Positions 29,993 to 41,394 of a DNA stretch of 64,000 nt are shown here, piece by piece (position 1 is the first letter of the stretch; the number at the start of each line of letters is the position of its first letter). Origin of the DNA: Prorocentrum cordatum. Lineage: Eukaryota > Sar > Dinophyceae > Prorocentrales > Prorocentraceae. The notes under the pieces are model-generated. The model ran no database searches and was not told where the DNA came from. It saw nothing but the letters and a program-made list of their open reading frames with translations. A program made the translations under genes and the position numbers. Location of the stretch: assembly GCA_963575745.1 (NCBI GenBank), contig CAUYUJ010019948.1, forward strand, positions 761,633-825,632. Reading direction: 5' to 3'.

Positions 29993-32042
29993 GCAGACGT
30001 GGACGCCGCTAAGAGAAGAAAATGGGGATGGCAACGTGGCCAGTTGCCGACGCGGCGGGATAGGCGACCAACGTTTGATTACCCGCGGGCAAGGGATCAC
30101 ATGTGGAGGATGTTCTCAACGAGGTCACCAGGCCAGCCCGCTGGCAGGTCTGGGGGGGGGGGGGGCGGATGCGCCCCCGTTCGGGCTCGAGGGGCGAAGG
30201 TCAATGCGCGCGGGTTTTAGTCAGCGCGCCGAATTATTCATGATCTTGCGCGTGCAAAGTCCGAGCTTTTCAGCAGTCATCAACCTCGCGCTCCCCGTGG
30301 TATGATCATCCGAAGACCTTCCTCTCTCTCCGCTTCTGCTCCTCGGGGGGGCGCTCGCGCCCCCCCCCCGCCCTTGCCCTTCGCCCCCGCGTGATGCCCT
30401 CAGCCGCTCCCTGCCCCCGCTCTCCGTTATTCGGCTGGCCCCGGAGGTGGCCCTCGAGGCTTTGGTATCAGACCCCCCTCCTTCTTCGTCGCCCCTCTCC
30501 TGCGCGCCTGCCCGGGCCGCTGCGGCGCATGCGCGCGCGGGGAAAAACGCAGCGGCGCGAGCGCACGCGAAACAGCGCAACAACACGAAACATAAACAAG
30601 ACAACGCAATCGCACACGCGCGCAAACATGACTTCATTATGGCTCTGACATTGCGCGCGCAAGGGATCTTGCAGCGCCAGGGGCGCGCGGGCCCGGGCTC
30701 GGGCGCAGGTGCCTGCGGGATCTTGCAGGATCCTGCAAGGACTGGCCCGCCCGGTCTTGGATCGGCCCGCGACTGCGGATCCCCGCCCCGCCGGTGATCA
30801 GGGATGCCGCATTTAATTGCGGGTGGAGGGGCCGCGTCGCTGCGCCGCGAGCGCGAAGGAAGCGCGCCTGGGGGGATCAGGTGCGATATATCCGAGGCTG
30901 GCCGCAGCCTGAGATGGCGGGCCAGAAGATGGCAGGCGAGATGGATTCACAGGAGGCGCGGCGCTTACTGGGGCGACCAGTGCATGGGCGGAGGGCGCTC
31001 GGCCGCGCGGCAGGACTCTTGGATGTGGATCACGCGTCGTCAGATTGAGCCCCCGGGGGCAGTCCTGGGCCACGCGCTGAAACAGCGGCGGTCGCCGCGA
31101 GCGCGCGGCGCAACGGGCCGCCCGACGCGGGGGCGCGCCTCCCCGCGAAACGCACCGAGGCCTCGATCTGCGGGCGGCGCTGCAGCGCAGTCGACGACGC
31201 AGGCATTGAAACCTACGGGCAATGGATGGCCGTCGGACTGGGCGCAGCGGGGGCTGTGCCACCGCGGCGACACAAGGTGCCGACGCAAGGGGGGCGTCGT
31301 TGCCGGCAACTATTGCGTCCGATAGGGGTGGCCGTGGCCGATCACGCAGCGGCGTCGAGCGCGCGGCCTCAGGTAGACGAGCCGCAACTCGCGAGCGCGA
31401 CGGGATGTCCCAGTTTACATCCAAAGCGCCTGTGGGCATAGGAGGGGAAGCTGCACGACAACAGGGCAGCGCGGGCAACGAGAAAGCACTTCCGAAGCAG
31501 GTGTTCTTCCGTGAGAGACTCTTCTTGCAAGCGCGTCGGCCCTGGCGAGCGACTTGCAAAGTCGGCGGCGCTGGGGCGGGGGGGGGGGGGCGGGAATCGC
31601 CGCAAGTGCGCCGGCGCAGGCGAGGGCGGCGTCGGCGAAGTAGAAGACACGCTTGCGACGAAGGTTTCTAAAGAGGGCATCGTGCGACCCGAGACCCAGC
31701 CAAGCAGAGGTCGAAACGCGCGCCGCCAGCGCTTCCCCCCACCCCAATTGGCGCCCCCGCTGCTTGCGGGGTAAAGCCAACAGGATAGCTCGAAAAAAAT
31801 GTGAGATGTTGCCGACCGCTCGCCCCGATGAGATGCCCTTGACCACCGCAGCTTATGCGGCTTCATTGTCTACGTGCGGGGGCAAGACTAAAGGGGATTC
31901 CCAGGATATTGCTCAACCCAGCCTTTATGAGAGTGCGCTGCAGGGCACCAACTAAGCTGGATATGGGGGGCGGTCGTAAGGGGGCAGACAGCCGCGCGAC
32001 CTAGGTGGCGGAGGAAAGTGCCGCTGGACACGAACAAGATAC
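29993..32042. other. GC-rich unassigned region (includes repeat F words)
   Basis: Long overlapping frames on both strands without domains. 30660-30790 carries repeat F words (GGGATCTTGCAGGATCCTGC). It may contain downstream exons of the minus-strand gene whose last placed exon is 32043-32148, but none could be defined. Confidence 0.4.
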
Positions 32043-32156
32043 TCGAGAGCGATGGAAAGCCATCCAGAATCGCGAGAATCGAGCTGTAAGATCGTCGTCC
32101 ATGATACCCACTGTGGCAGACATGACCCAGTTGACGACTCCGCGGTCGCTGGAGAC

Positions 32157-32212
<56 letters not shown>

Positions 32213-32230
32213 CAAACAAAAAAGAGAGAA

Positions 32231-32274
<44 letters not shown>

Positions 32275-33055
32275 CAACCGCAACTCATCGGGCAATTTTT
32301 TGGATGGTCTCATACGCCTCATTGCTAGTCTTACGGGCCATGTGCAGCGATGGGCAAACTGCCCGTGATAGATATCGGCGGCGCACGTGCTGAAACATTC
32401 CCAGGATGTGACGAATGTGTCCTTTAGCTCAAGAGGGGGGCTGAGGTCGCGTACAGATTTGGGCCCAGGCTGGAGCCAAGAGTTCCCAGAGGAGTCGGGG
32501 GCGCGAGCTTAGAGCTCGTGACCGGCGCCCACCGAGGGGTCGTTCGATCGCCGGACTACCGACGCAATGTCGGAGCAGAGGGGGGGGCGACGCTCCGACG
32601 GGATGAACTGGGCTGCCCCAGCAGCCCACGCGACGGGGTGCGACGCGCAGTCGGGGGCCATCGCGGCCGCGCCGTGAGTTCCAAAGGGGAAGCGGTAAAT
32701 CCCCACCCCAGCTTTCACCAGGCGAGATTATAGTTTTGAGGAAAGCTCACTACGCTGAGGCGGGGGCCGCCCCTGGCCGCCGCGGACGCCGAGCCATCGC
32801 GCGGGGCGGCGCGAAACGCAAGCCTCATGATACCGAGGAATAGCGTGGCTTTACTTCCGAGAGGAGCCCTGGCCCAAGTCAGTCCCCATGTAACCGCTCC
32901 AGCTAAAGAACAGAGTGGCAACTGCAAACAAGAGGACGCCCGCCAGGATGATCAGACGTTCCCTCGTTGAAGCATCAGACCACTGGTCGAGGCGATGCAA
33001 CGCCCCAGCGCGGATGCACAAACGCCCCCGCGAGGGAATGTTTGACGCGGGTCAT

Positions 33056-33086
<31 letters not shown>

Positions 33087-33448
33087 CAGAGAGGGAGAGA
33101 GAGATATTGACAGAGAGCGAGAGAAAGAGGGAGAGAGAGAGAGAGAGGGGGAAACAACGCCAAATCATAGAAGCATGGGTCTCAGATTCCAGATCACAGC
33201 CCAATTCGCAGTGCCATCACTGGATGGACTGAGTTCGAAGTTGAAGAGGCCAGCAATGAGGAACACAAGGCCTCTAGACTCAAAAGGGCAACATATGCGG
33301 TCCCTGATGTGTACTAACAAGCGGAAACTAGTGATCATAATCAAGCCGATGGAGACGGCATGGTTGGAGAAACCGGCTTTGGGCCCACGACCGTGAGAAT
33401 TCATGAGGTAGTCGCGAAATTGATCCAACAAACAAGACACACATATAC
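32043..33448 (-). CDS. Candidate membrane-protein gene, three in-frame exons
   Basis: Minus-strand exons 33448-33198, 32982-32855 and 32148-32043. Acceptors are CTTTCTTAG, CTCGACCAG and GCGTCTCCAG. Donors are GTGATC, GTAAAG and GTATCT. The phases agree at both junctions. Predicted segments are [19 protein letters not shown] (helix), [16 protein letters not shown] (helix), then [20 protein letters not shown] (helix), then [20 protein letters not shown]. Three hydrophobic stretches in about 160 residues suggest a small multi-pass membrane protein. The GA microsatellites at 32158-32272 and 33058-33150 are, on this strand, CT-rich runs inside the two introns. An upstream hydrophobic exon (34889-34743, YWHVSPLLVLSSLIILGLNI, donor GTAACA) may belong, but its phase does not fit the first exon. 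The family is unknown. Confidence 0.45.
32158..32272. repeat. (GA)n microsatellite inside a candidate intron
   Basis: GAGA repeats with AAACAAACAAAAA in the middle. On the minus strand it forms the polypyrimidine tract just before the acceptor at 32149-32150. Confidence 0.95.
33058..33150. repeat. (GA)n microsatellite inside a candidate intron
   Basis: GAGA repeats with short interruptions, within the candidate intron 33197-32983 of the minus-strand gene. Confidence 0.95.
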
Positions 33449-33589
33449 CTAAGAAAGAGAGATAGAGAGCGCATTATGTGGCGCTTGGTGGAGGCGGGGG
33501 GGGTCGGAGCCGGCCCCTCTCCCCCCCCGGGCCTGCGTTGGCACCGGCGTGGGCACGGGCCTGGGCCTGGGCCTGGGCGCGTAAATGGG

Positions 33590-34285
33590 CGTAGGCGTTG
33601 GCGTGGGCGTGGGCGTGGGCCTCGGCGTGCGCGTGGGCCTGGGTCTTGATGTGGGCGTGGGCGTTGGCGCGGGAGTGGGCGTGATCGTGGGCGCGGGCGT
33701 GTGTGTGAGCGTTGGCGCGGGTTTGTGCGAGGGCGCGGGCGTGTGCATGGCGCGAGCGCGCGTGTGGGCGTGGGCGTGGGCGTGGGTGCGGGTGTGGGCC
33801 TGGGCGTGCGCGTGCGCGTTGCCGTGGGTGTGTGTGGTGTGGATTTGGGCGTGGGTGTGGGTGTGGGCGTTGGCCTGGGCCTGGGCGTGGGCGCGGGCGT
33901 GGGCGTGGGCGCGGTCGTGGGCGCGGGCGAGGGCGTGGGCGTGAGCGTGGGTGTTGGCGTGGGCGTGGGCGCGGGCGTGGGCGTGGGCGTGCGTGTGAGC
34001 GTTGGCGCGGGCGTGGGCGTGGCCGCGGGAGTGGGCGTGGGCGCGGGCGTGGATATTGGCGTGGGCGTGGGTGTGGGCGTGGGTGTGTGTGGTGTGGATT
34101 TGGGCGTTAACCTGGGCGTGGGTGCGGGCGTGGGCGTGGGCGTGGGCGCGGACGAGGACGTGGGCGCGGGCGTGTGCGTGGGCGCGGGCGTGGGCGTGGG
34201 TGTGGGTTTGGGCGTGGGTGTGGGCGTGGGTGTAGTTGTGGGCGTGGTAATGGGTGTGTGGGTGTGGGTGTGGGTGCGGGCCTCG
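33590..34285. repeat. (GGGCGT)n hexamer array
   Basis: GGGCGT/GGGCGC/GGGTGT hexamers for about 700 bp, with GTGTGTGGTGTGGATTTGGG inserted at 33833 and 34087. Val-Gly or Ala-His frames of over 300 codons are artefacts. G-runs of three every six bases give strong G-quadruplex potential. Confidence 0.95.
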
Positions 34286-34742
34286 GCGCTGCCAGCCGCT
34301 GCCGCCGCCGCCGCAGCCGCCGGCGCACCGGGGCCGGCGCCGGGGAGGGCGGGGGAAGTTCGATCCCCCCCGTGCGCCGGGAGCGGGGGGGGTTCGGGCC
34401 CCCCTGTTTTTTTTCGACGGCGCCGAGTGTTGGGGGGGCGGGCGTCCCCAGTTCAAACGCGCCGCCGAACATTCTCAAGGCAAGCGCCCGTAAAACGCTA
34501 TCATTTCATACTTCAGAGAGTCACCGATCAACGTAAACAGATTGAGCCGTACTGGCAGAACCAGGCAATGGTGCGTGCACGCGCCATCAAGCGTACCCAC
34601 CCTGGCGGATAACATGGGGCTAGCGCTCGAATTTGCCATGGATTTTACACCCGCGAGGAGTATGGGAACCCATGGGGCCGCAATCGGACTTGGAAGAGGG
34701 GGATTGTCAAAAGGATCGTCAAAGGCGAAACAGCGTTGTTAC

Positions 34743-34889
34743 TTGTGATGAGTCCATATTATTTTCTGCATCAGCCGGGTCATGATATTCAGGCCCAAGA
34801 TAATGAGGGAAGAGAGAACCAGTAATGGCGAGACGTGCCAGTACATCGGATGCTGAATCACGCAAAAGTTTGGGTAATCGAGGGGACGT
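34743..34889 (-). CDS. Candidate hydrophobic exon upstream of the membrane-protein gene
   Basis: On the minus strand the frame begins after ATAG and reads CTRPLDYPNFCVIQHPMYWH, followed by a hydrophobic VSPLLVLSSLIILGLN and MTRLMQKIIWTHH, ending at a GTAACA donor. One predicted membrane helix. It may be the exon preceding 33448-33198, but the joint would be out of phase with the sites chosen. Confidence 0.3.
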
Positions 34890-34899
34890 GTGCAGCTAT

Positions 34900-35446
34900 G
34901 GGACGAATTCGACATATCACGGAGAGGCACGGGCAGAAAGGAGGCCGATTAAGCACATTGCGAATTCACCCACCACGGGGCTTGAGCAGATCAGAAAGTG
35001 TAGGGGGACCCGGAGGAGGAATGACCAAAAGATGGGAAGCGTATGCAGACTGAGGCTAGAATGAAAAAAGGAGGCGATAATCCTGGCCAGCTTCACCCTG
35101 GGCCCAGCATCAGTGTATTTACGCCGTCCCTGGGCTCAGGATGAACCTAGCCAGCATCGGTGAGGTTCGCGTCCTCTTACGGATGGTTTTGCAGAAATAC
35201 TGTGACGTGTTGCCGCCAGCCTGCCTGTTGTTTGCGATCCCCAATTTGGGGGACAGCGTGCACCGAGGAAATCTTGGCAGGGGGATGTCGTGCACCCGCG
35301 AGGCCCTCTCTGGAAAACGGCATGCGCGCAGGAGGGGCCCTCACGGGGGGGATCGCTTCAGAGGGAGAGCGCGTGTTTTTCGGCGATCCATATTGCACTC
35401 TAATGGTTGCAGCGCCAAACGTACGTCTCCCCTCTTTCGCTTTCCC
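34900..35446. other. Unassigned sequence
   Basis: Mixed composition, with plus-strand frames of up to 155 codons that lack recognisable motifs. Nothing supportable. Confidence 0.4.
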
Positions 35447-35451
35447 AGGGG

Positions 35452-35618
35452 TCGGGTGTTGCTAGAAGTGCCCCTGGCCCAAGGTGCCCCCAGGATTTCC
35501 AAGGAGGCCCCCACGGCCTCCAGAGCACCCCTCACGAGGCCCAGAAGGCCCAGGGGCTCCAAAATTGAGCGAAAAGCTAGGGGTACCTTGGGCCAGGGGC
35601 ACCTTTAGCAACCCCCGA
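35452..35618. mobile_element. 167-bp TIR element with 5-bp target duplication (family T)
   Basis: Left end TCGGGTGTTGCTAGAAGTGC then CCCTGGCCCAAGGTGCCCC. The complement of the right end is TCGGGGGTTGCTAAAGGTGC then CCCTGGCCCAAGGTACCCC. TIR about 39 bp. Exact duplication AGGGG at 35447-35451 and 35619-35623. Non-autonomous. Confidence 0.88.
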
Positions 35619-35849
35619 AGGGGGGGAGGGCGTGCCGCGCCAGGACCACCGCGGCCGCACCGCGGGCGCCCGCTCGCGGTCGCCGCGGCGGTCTCGCTCT
35701 CCCCGCTCGGCGCGCCGGCGAGGAGGCCGCTCGACCACAGGGTCCGGCGCGGCCGCCCGCCGCGGCCCTCTGCGGGGGTCGCCACGGAGGGAAAGGGGGT
35801 CCTGACGGAGACGGGTCCCGGTGCGGGCGGGAAGTTGTGCCCATCGGAA
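35619..35849. other. GC-rich segment between repeats
   Basis: Very GC-rich, open in several frames, with Arg/Pro/Ala-rich translation. Could be exonic but nothing distinguishes it. Confidence 0.3.
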
Positions 35850-36140
35850 GCCTTGAGACGGGGGTCAGTGCAAACGGGGGTCAGCCACGGCACCGGATCC
35901 TGCAGGATCCTGCGAAGACCCCTCTGGCTGACCCGGGTTGGCGAGCCGCTCGTGGCCGCGGGGCGGCCGCACAGATTGGCCGACCCGGGTTTGCGAAAAC
36001 CTGTGTTGCAGTGTTTTGCTTTTTGCATTGCAGTGTTTGGTTTCCTGCTGACCCGGGTCTGGATCGACCTGGGTCAGACGATCCCCGAGCCCACATCCAT
36101 AGCGTTTTGCAAGATCAGGTTAAGTCGGGTCTGTCCTGTT
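35850..36140. repeat. Dispersed repeat F, copy 4
   Basis: CCTTGAGACGGGGGTCAG opening, GGATCCTGCAGGATCCTGCG core, then three GACCCGGGT words separated by unique sequence. Confidence 0.7.
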
Positions 36141-36421
36141 ACAGGAGCAGTACTCAAAAATATTCAGAAACATAGTATGGGGCCGATTTTGACCATGTTT
36201 GAGCATGTTGGAGCATTCGTGTAGTAATTTTTTTCTCACCCAAAAACCCCTGCAGGGGTACATGCCCGCCTTCAGATCAGGTGGGCCCTTCTGGGCCAGG
36301 GTGGGCGATGACGCTGTCCTTCGGCGCGGAGCTTCCAGTGCCGACGCGGCTGCCAGGCCGGGCGCGCTGTCATCTCCTGGGGTGCCAAGGGGAGACATGA
36401 AATCGGGTCAACCGCCAGATC

Positions 36422-36616
36422 TCGGGCTGGGCGAAAGGGGGGGCTTGGGAAAGGGGGGGTTACGAAATCTGCTGCACGCAGCTGGTTTCGGCCTCACCGA
36501 GGGGCCCATTCCTCGATACATAGCCGCCTCCGGCGCCGGGAGGCGCCGGGAAAATCAGCTACGTGAGCTGATTTTCAACCCCCCCCTTTGTTATCCCCCC
36601 CTTTCGCCCGACCCGA
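36422..36616. mobile_element. 195-bp TIR element with 5-bp target duplication (family T-like)
   Basis: Left end TCGGGCTGGGCGAAAGGGGG. The complement of the right end is TCGGGTCGGGCGAAAGGGGG. The TIR continues through GTTACGAAATC / GTTGAAAATC. Duplication AGATC at 36417-36421 and 36617-36621. The interior holds two palindromes, CTGCTGCACGCAGC and AAAATCAGCTACGTGAGCTG. The TCGGG terminus and 5-bp duplication match 35452-35618. Confidence 0.88.
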
Positions 36617-36621
36617 AGATC

Positions 36622-38164
36622 GCAGTTGGTAGGTCGGTCTGTCGGCTGGCGGCCAAACTTGCTCCGCACTGGCCCCGAGCAGCGACGGCAAGAGTCGGAG
36701 TCGTCTTCTCCGACCCGGGCGCGTACGCTGTCCGCGTCATGCCGCGCGCCAGCAGCCCGTGTTTCCAGTGTGGCGCGCCACGCTGGCGGCCCGCGCGAGC
36801 GATCGTGCAATCGCTGTGCCATCTCGCGTGAGGCCGGCTCCTTCTCGGCGCCCGCAGGTGTCGGGAAGGCTGTCCCCTGGAGCGGGCACCCGCCCCCGGA
36901 GCGGAGAGACCAGGGCGTTGGCCTGGTCCCATCTTTCGGAGTGGCAAGGCAACATATGAGCGACGCAAAACAAATTTAAAATCGGGCTCGATAGCGCCGA
37001 CATTCGCGCAGAAACTGCTCGCGTAAGGTCGCGTGTAAGCGCCCTCGTCTCCGCTGTGGCTTGCCGCGCTGGCGGCCCGCGTAAGCCCCCGCGTAAGATC
37101 GCAATGCCATCTCGCGTAAGACCCGTGTGTCACTCGTCGCTCATATGGAAACGCGGCACGTGTGCCACGGTTTGGTGATGTTCCGCCAGACCCCCATGTG
37201 GTGAATGCGGCGAAGTCGGCGGGTCTGATGTCGCTGAGGCTGCCAGGCTCCAACGCTTCGTAGTGTGCGCTCCGCTCTCAGAGATGGTGGCGGGTTGGCT
37301 TTCTGCGCGCGGTGCGGGTCCCTTTTGCATCGAGGTCCGTTCCAGAAATCTGTCATGCCGGAGATCTCGATCACGCCAGGGGCGCGAAGATAATAGCGCT
37401 TTGCGCGTTGCGGCCTGGGCTGGAGAGGCCACCCTTCCCCAAGGGAGCGTCGCGTGGGCGCGAGGGCGCGAGCATAATCACGCAACGCGCATCGCTCATC
37501 ACTGGGTGCGATGCGCGAATCTAGGTGACCCAGGAGATGCACCAGAAAAAGCTTTCTCGACACGGAGAAACTAACGCATAGCAAGTTCGTGGAAGTTCTG
37601 CCGCGGGGACGGCCAGACCTACCTCTGGACCTGCCGACTGCTCATCAGTGAGCAAAGCCTCCCGGTTTCATGCAGGGTCTCGCCACGCGTGCACGTTTTT
37701 TTGGGTGGCAGTTGTCCGTCTTCTTTCCGTAGGCAGTATGCTTCAAGGTTTATTTGCGCAAGCCGTGTGGGCTCCAGCACCACCAGCACACCACCCCCAC
37801 TGACAGCGGAGCGATGGATCGTATCGAGCCCGCAGCGCGATGGATGCTTGCAGGTGTTGTAATTGCAACCGCGGTTACTCTGAGTTTCTCTCGTTTCGCG
37901 GGATGCGTGCCTGGTTCGCGTTAAGGAAGGCGTCGGGTGGTCTGCCACGCGTTCGTCTGCCGCAAAGCATTGCCGTGTCGTTCTGCCCGCTCTGGGGCAT
38001 TGCCAGCGCCACGGGATGCCGATGCGCCCTCCCGTTTCAGCGCAGGGACGAGCGTGCGAATGCCCACGAGGGCAACTGGCATTCACCGCGTGTCAGCACA
38101 AGGCAACGTCACGTCCAAATTCCGATGAGCATAGCAACAACGCGCCATTCGTATACAAATCCGC
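36622..38164. other. Unassigned; internal duplication at 36768/37055
   Basis: CGCTGGCGGCCCGCG followed by TGCCATCTCGCGTGAG (from about 36781) recurs at about 37067 with TGCCATCTCGCGTAAG. The rest is GC-rich with unsupported frames. A 36-codon frame at 37814 has one hydrophobic stretch but nothing else. Confidence 0.4.
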
Positions 38165-38360
38165 GTGCCTCTTGGTGGTTTATTGGGGTCGCTTGGGGGC
38201 CTCTTGGAGGCCTTTCGAGGCCCTCCGGAGGCCTCTTGGGGGCCTCTTCGGGGCCTCATGGGATCTTTTGGTAGCCTCTTGGGCCGTCTTGAGGCGCTCT
38301 TGCGCCGTCTGGCCCCTTCGCAGGCAGTTTTGGGGTCCTTTCGGGGCCGCCTTGTGGAAT
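38165..38360. repeat. Degenerate CTTGGGGGCCT repeats
   Basis: Same word family as in the foldback arms and at 45.8-46.2, 48.2-48.5 and 49.1-50.7 kb. Short degenerate units such as GGGGGCCTCTTGGAGGCCTT. Confidence 0.75.
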
Positions 38361-38599
38361 CTCACACGCCTTGAAGACCCCAAACGGGTCTCGGATTACA
38401 TCTTTGTTCAGTTTGATGGTGCCATGTTTGTAGGTCTTCTAATCTTGAGTGCATAGCCCTGCATTTCGATTGTGACAGCAATGCGTGTGATACCATTGTG
38501 ACTGAGATCCAAGATAACCTCGATCCCCAGCCCCTCTTCCCCTAGACTTGCATGGGTGGGGACTGCTGTGGTCGAGGTCGGTACCCCCAGTGGTCAGCG

Positions 38600-39409
38600 C
38601 CTGCATGGGCGGGGATTGGTGTGGTCCAAGGCGAGCGCCGACGATGTGGTCGAGGTCGTGTATCCCCAGGGGTGGCAGAAGCATCCGTACTGCAAGCAGC
38701 TCTTGCCCGCCACCAGCGGCCATATCGAAGCCGTCCATGCGCTTGATGCGAACACTTGGACGGACGTCACTGCGCGGGACAGGAAATATAGGGAGCCCTC
38801 GGAGATGAACGTGGTGGATGTGCAGCTGAATCACAACCCAGCCCTGTGGAGAACATATTTCATGGCGAGAGAGCGCGTGCGCGATCAAATGAACGGGGAT
38901 GGCAATAACTGGATACGCAAAGGGAAAGAGGATGGGTGTGGAAAAAAGATGCTCACACATTTGACGGGAAGGATTGTGCATACACATCGAAGGTTTGGAA
39001 GGAGGATGTTCACAAGTTTGAGTGATTCGGGGTACAGACCTTTCAATCAATGAGTTCTTGCTGTCCCATGGGGCAGCGCCTTCTGATCGTGCCTCCATCT
39101 TCGACGGCGACTTCAAACTAGAGTGAGCTGGCAGATGTGCAGGTATGTTTCCCGCACAGCAGCAAGCGTGACGAGTATTCGAGAGACTCAGAAGAAGGCA
39201 TGCTTTTGGGACTTTGCGTCGTGATGCTGTGCCGCGTCACATTTGGCAACTTGTATCACACCGATGAGGTAGAACCGAGCAAGGGTGCAATCCATGCAGC
39301 GCGTACTGGTCACAGCCGCACACACCACAGCGTGCTCGGAGACAGTGAGAAGGCCAGAGGCACGTACAGGGAATTCCTTCTCTTTGACATCGGATGTGTG
39401 TTACCGTAG
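38600..39409 (+). pseudogene. Disrupted PARP-type catalytic-domain gene
   Basis: Three frames together spell a PARP (ADP-ribosyltransferase) catalytic fold. Segment 1 (to 39053) has NTWTDVTARDRK and LNHNPALWRTYFMARERVRD, the pattern preceding the catalytic core. Segment 2 (39049-39126) has NEFLLSHGAAP and FDGDFKLE then a stop, where the family has its FHGT histidine motif and an NGDF-like element. Segment 3 (39137-39409) has SSKRDEYSRDSEEGM, MLLCRVTFGN and VLGDSEKARGTYREFLLFD, the conserved C-terminal part. The three lie in three different frames with one stop, and the segment with the conserved Tyr is missing, so it cannot be active. It is intron-less over 800 bp, which would suit a retrocopy. 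Confidence 0.8.
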
Positions 39410-40360
39410 AGAGCAGGCAGACGTCTGAATCTGGTTAACGTCGATCCAAGCTCCTGCCAGCCAGATCGGCTTGGATGTTCATTGGCAACCGCAGTTGTCC
39501 TGGCGGGTAGCCTGAGCTGTTCGCTATTCAAGCGCATGGCGCTTCTACATGTTTTCAAATGTGCATTCATTGATACGTTAATGGTGTTGCCCCACCTTGT
39601 GATTGGAATATTGTCGGGGTTCGGGTTTAGGCCGAGCTCGCTTCTGGATGGAACTGGAGCGTCTGATCCAGACATGGCCACCAGGGGCCACCTGCGACAT
39701 CCCGCGCGCCTGGCGCGAGAGTCTGCTCTGAGGACCCAGTGCGTGCGCTATGAGTTGTTGGCTCGGTGCTCGAGCGCGTGTGATCCTGCTCTTTTTTGTT
39801 TCCATGCCTCTAGAGGGGGCGGTCGATCCGCTCGTGTCACCTCGCAGAGCGACTGGTGAATTTGCATGGAGGAAACGGTGGGGGCGGGGACGGTGGCGGA
39901 GGAGAAGGAGGAGGGAGACTCGCGGGCGGGACAGGGCCAGTCATCAGCCAGCGTCAGGCTGCGAGTATCTCGTGCCAACGCCTACTCACAGCGTTTTCGA
40001 GCACCTCGGTGACCTTGGAACGGCCGCCATGCCCGATGCATCTGTCGGGCGTGCCACGTCTTAGGGGATTGCATTGAGAAGTTCGCGACCGTCTAATGTG
40101 TATGCTGTCCTCGTTTTTACGCTGTCCTCGACCTCCTTTTATCTCTTCCCATCTCCACTCAGACCTTCCCCCTCCCCGTCCGACATCCAGCCTCCAGGAA
40201 CCGGGCTGCAGTGCCTTGGTTTCCGCTTCCGCCGCCGCCGAGGGGCGCGCACGGTTGTCGGGCCAGCGGTGTTGTGCGTGCCAGTGCCGATTCTCCACTT
40301 CTCCATTGGGGGATCCCACGATTTTTCGATCCGTTCTCTTGGGTGCGAGGAAGGTTCTTC
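39410..40360. other. Unassigned sequence
   Basis: No array, TIR pair or convincing frame. A plus-strand frame at 39482-39859 has a hydrophobic N-terminal half but no family. Confidence 0.4.
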
Positions 40361-40364
40361 GAGG

Positions 40365-40500
40365 TTCAGGAAGAGGAGGAGGAGGCGGAGGAGGAAGAGG
40401 AGGTGGAGGGGGAGGAGGAGGAGGTGGAGGAGGAGGAGGAGGAGGAGGAGGAGGCGGAGGAGGAGGAGGAGAACAGGTGGGGGAGGAGGAGGAGGTGGTG
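40365..40500. repeat. (GAG)n purine tract
   Basis: GAG/GGA triplets with GCG and GTG interruptions. Glu-rich and Pro/Leu-rich frames are artefacts. Confidence 0.93.
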
Positions 40501-41394
40501 GTGGTTGTGGATACCTTGCGATGACTTCCAGCACGTCTAGCCCCTGGGGTGGGGCGAGCTACTGTACTTGTGGGTATCGTCGCCTCTGCTGCCCGATGGA
40601 GCCGCACCAGCTTGTGCTGGAAGCGGCCCCGCTCCAGCATGTGCGCCCCTTCGCAGCCTCGCATTCCCCTCTGTAGCTAGCACTGCCTGAGGACAGGAGG
40701 AGGAGGAGGAGGAGCAGCAGCAGGAGCAGGAGCAGGAGCAGTGAGTGGCTCGCGTGAAAGTGTGTGGAGGCTGGCTCCACGAATTTCTTGCAGGTAGGTT
40801 CAAGGCATCAGTCCGTGCGAGCCGAACTCATGATTAGCTTTGCGGACCGATCCGAGAAAAGCAGTTCCGATCCTTTGCGTCATGATCACGATATCTGAGC
40901 ATTGTACCGTTCCAGCGAGTTGTGAGACACAAATAAAACAAGGAGCCACTGTCGAAGGCCGCTGAGACACTCAAGCGATACTACAAGGGTGACAGTCAGC
41001 GGATTCAGACTTGATTCAGGGAGACGGCCTGGCTGCCCGAGAGTTGACGAACGCGTTCCGTGTCACGCTGGAGCACTTGAAGGGGCAGTCAGTTATTCCG
41101 TCATGGCTGCGCAAGTCGAGGTGGCCGCTGGCGGGCATGTACCTCTGAATGCAGCAGGCAGGCTGGGAGGTCTGCTCGCCAGCGTTGTTTCAGGGAGCAT
41201 ATGGATCATATTAACATATGATCGCCACTTCTCCCCAGCAAATTGCCCGAAGTTCTATTCGTGAGTTAAGCAAGAGATGTGTAAACACGGTGGTGGAAGA
41301 AGGGTATCCAGGGAGTCGAACCACGAGCGGGGATCCGTCAGCGTGGCTTGTGGGGCCTACGGCCCCGCCGTCTCTTTAGAACGCAAGTCGTTTT
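40501..41394. other. Unassigned sequence
   Basis: A short GAG/GCA triplet run lies at 40695-40742. A 91-codon frame at 40989 has no domain. No tRNA could be folded at 41300-41400 despite a GGTTCGACTCC word on the minus strand. Confidence 0.4.

Noticed and set aside
33449-34612. Long Val-Gly and Ala-His frames
   Set aside because: Translations of the GGGCGT hexamer array on opposite strands.
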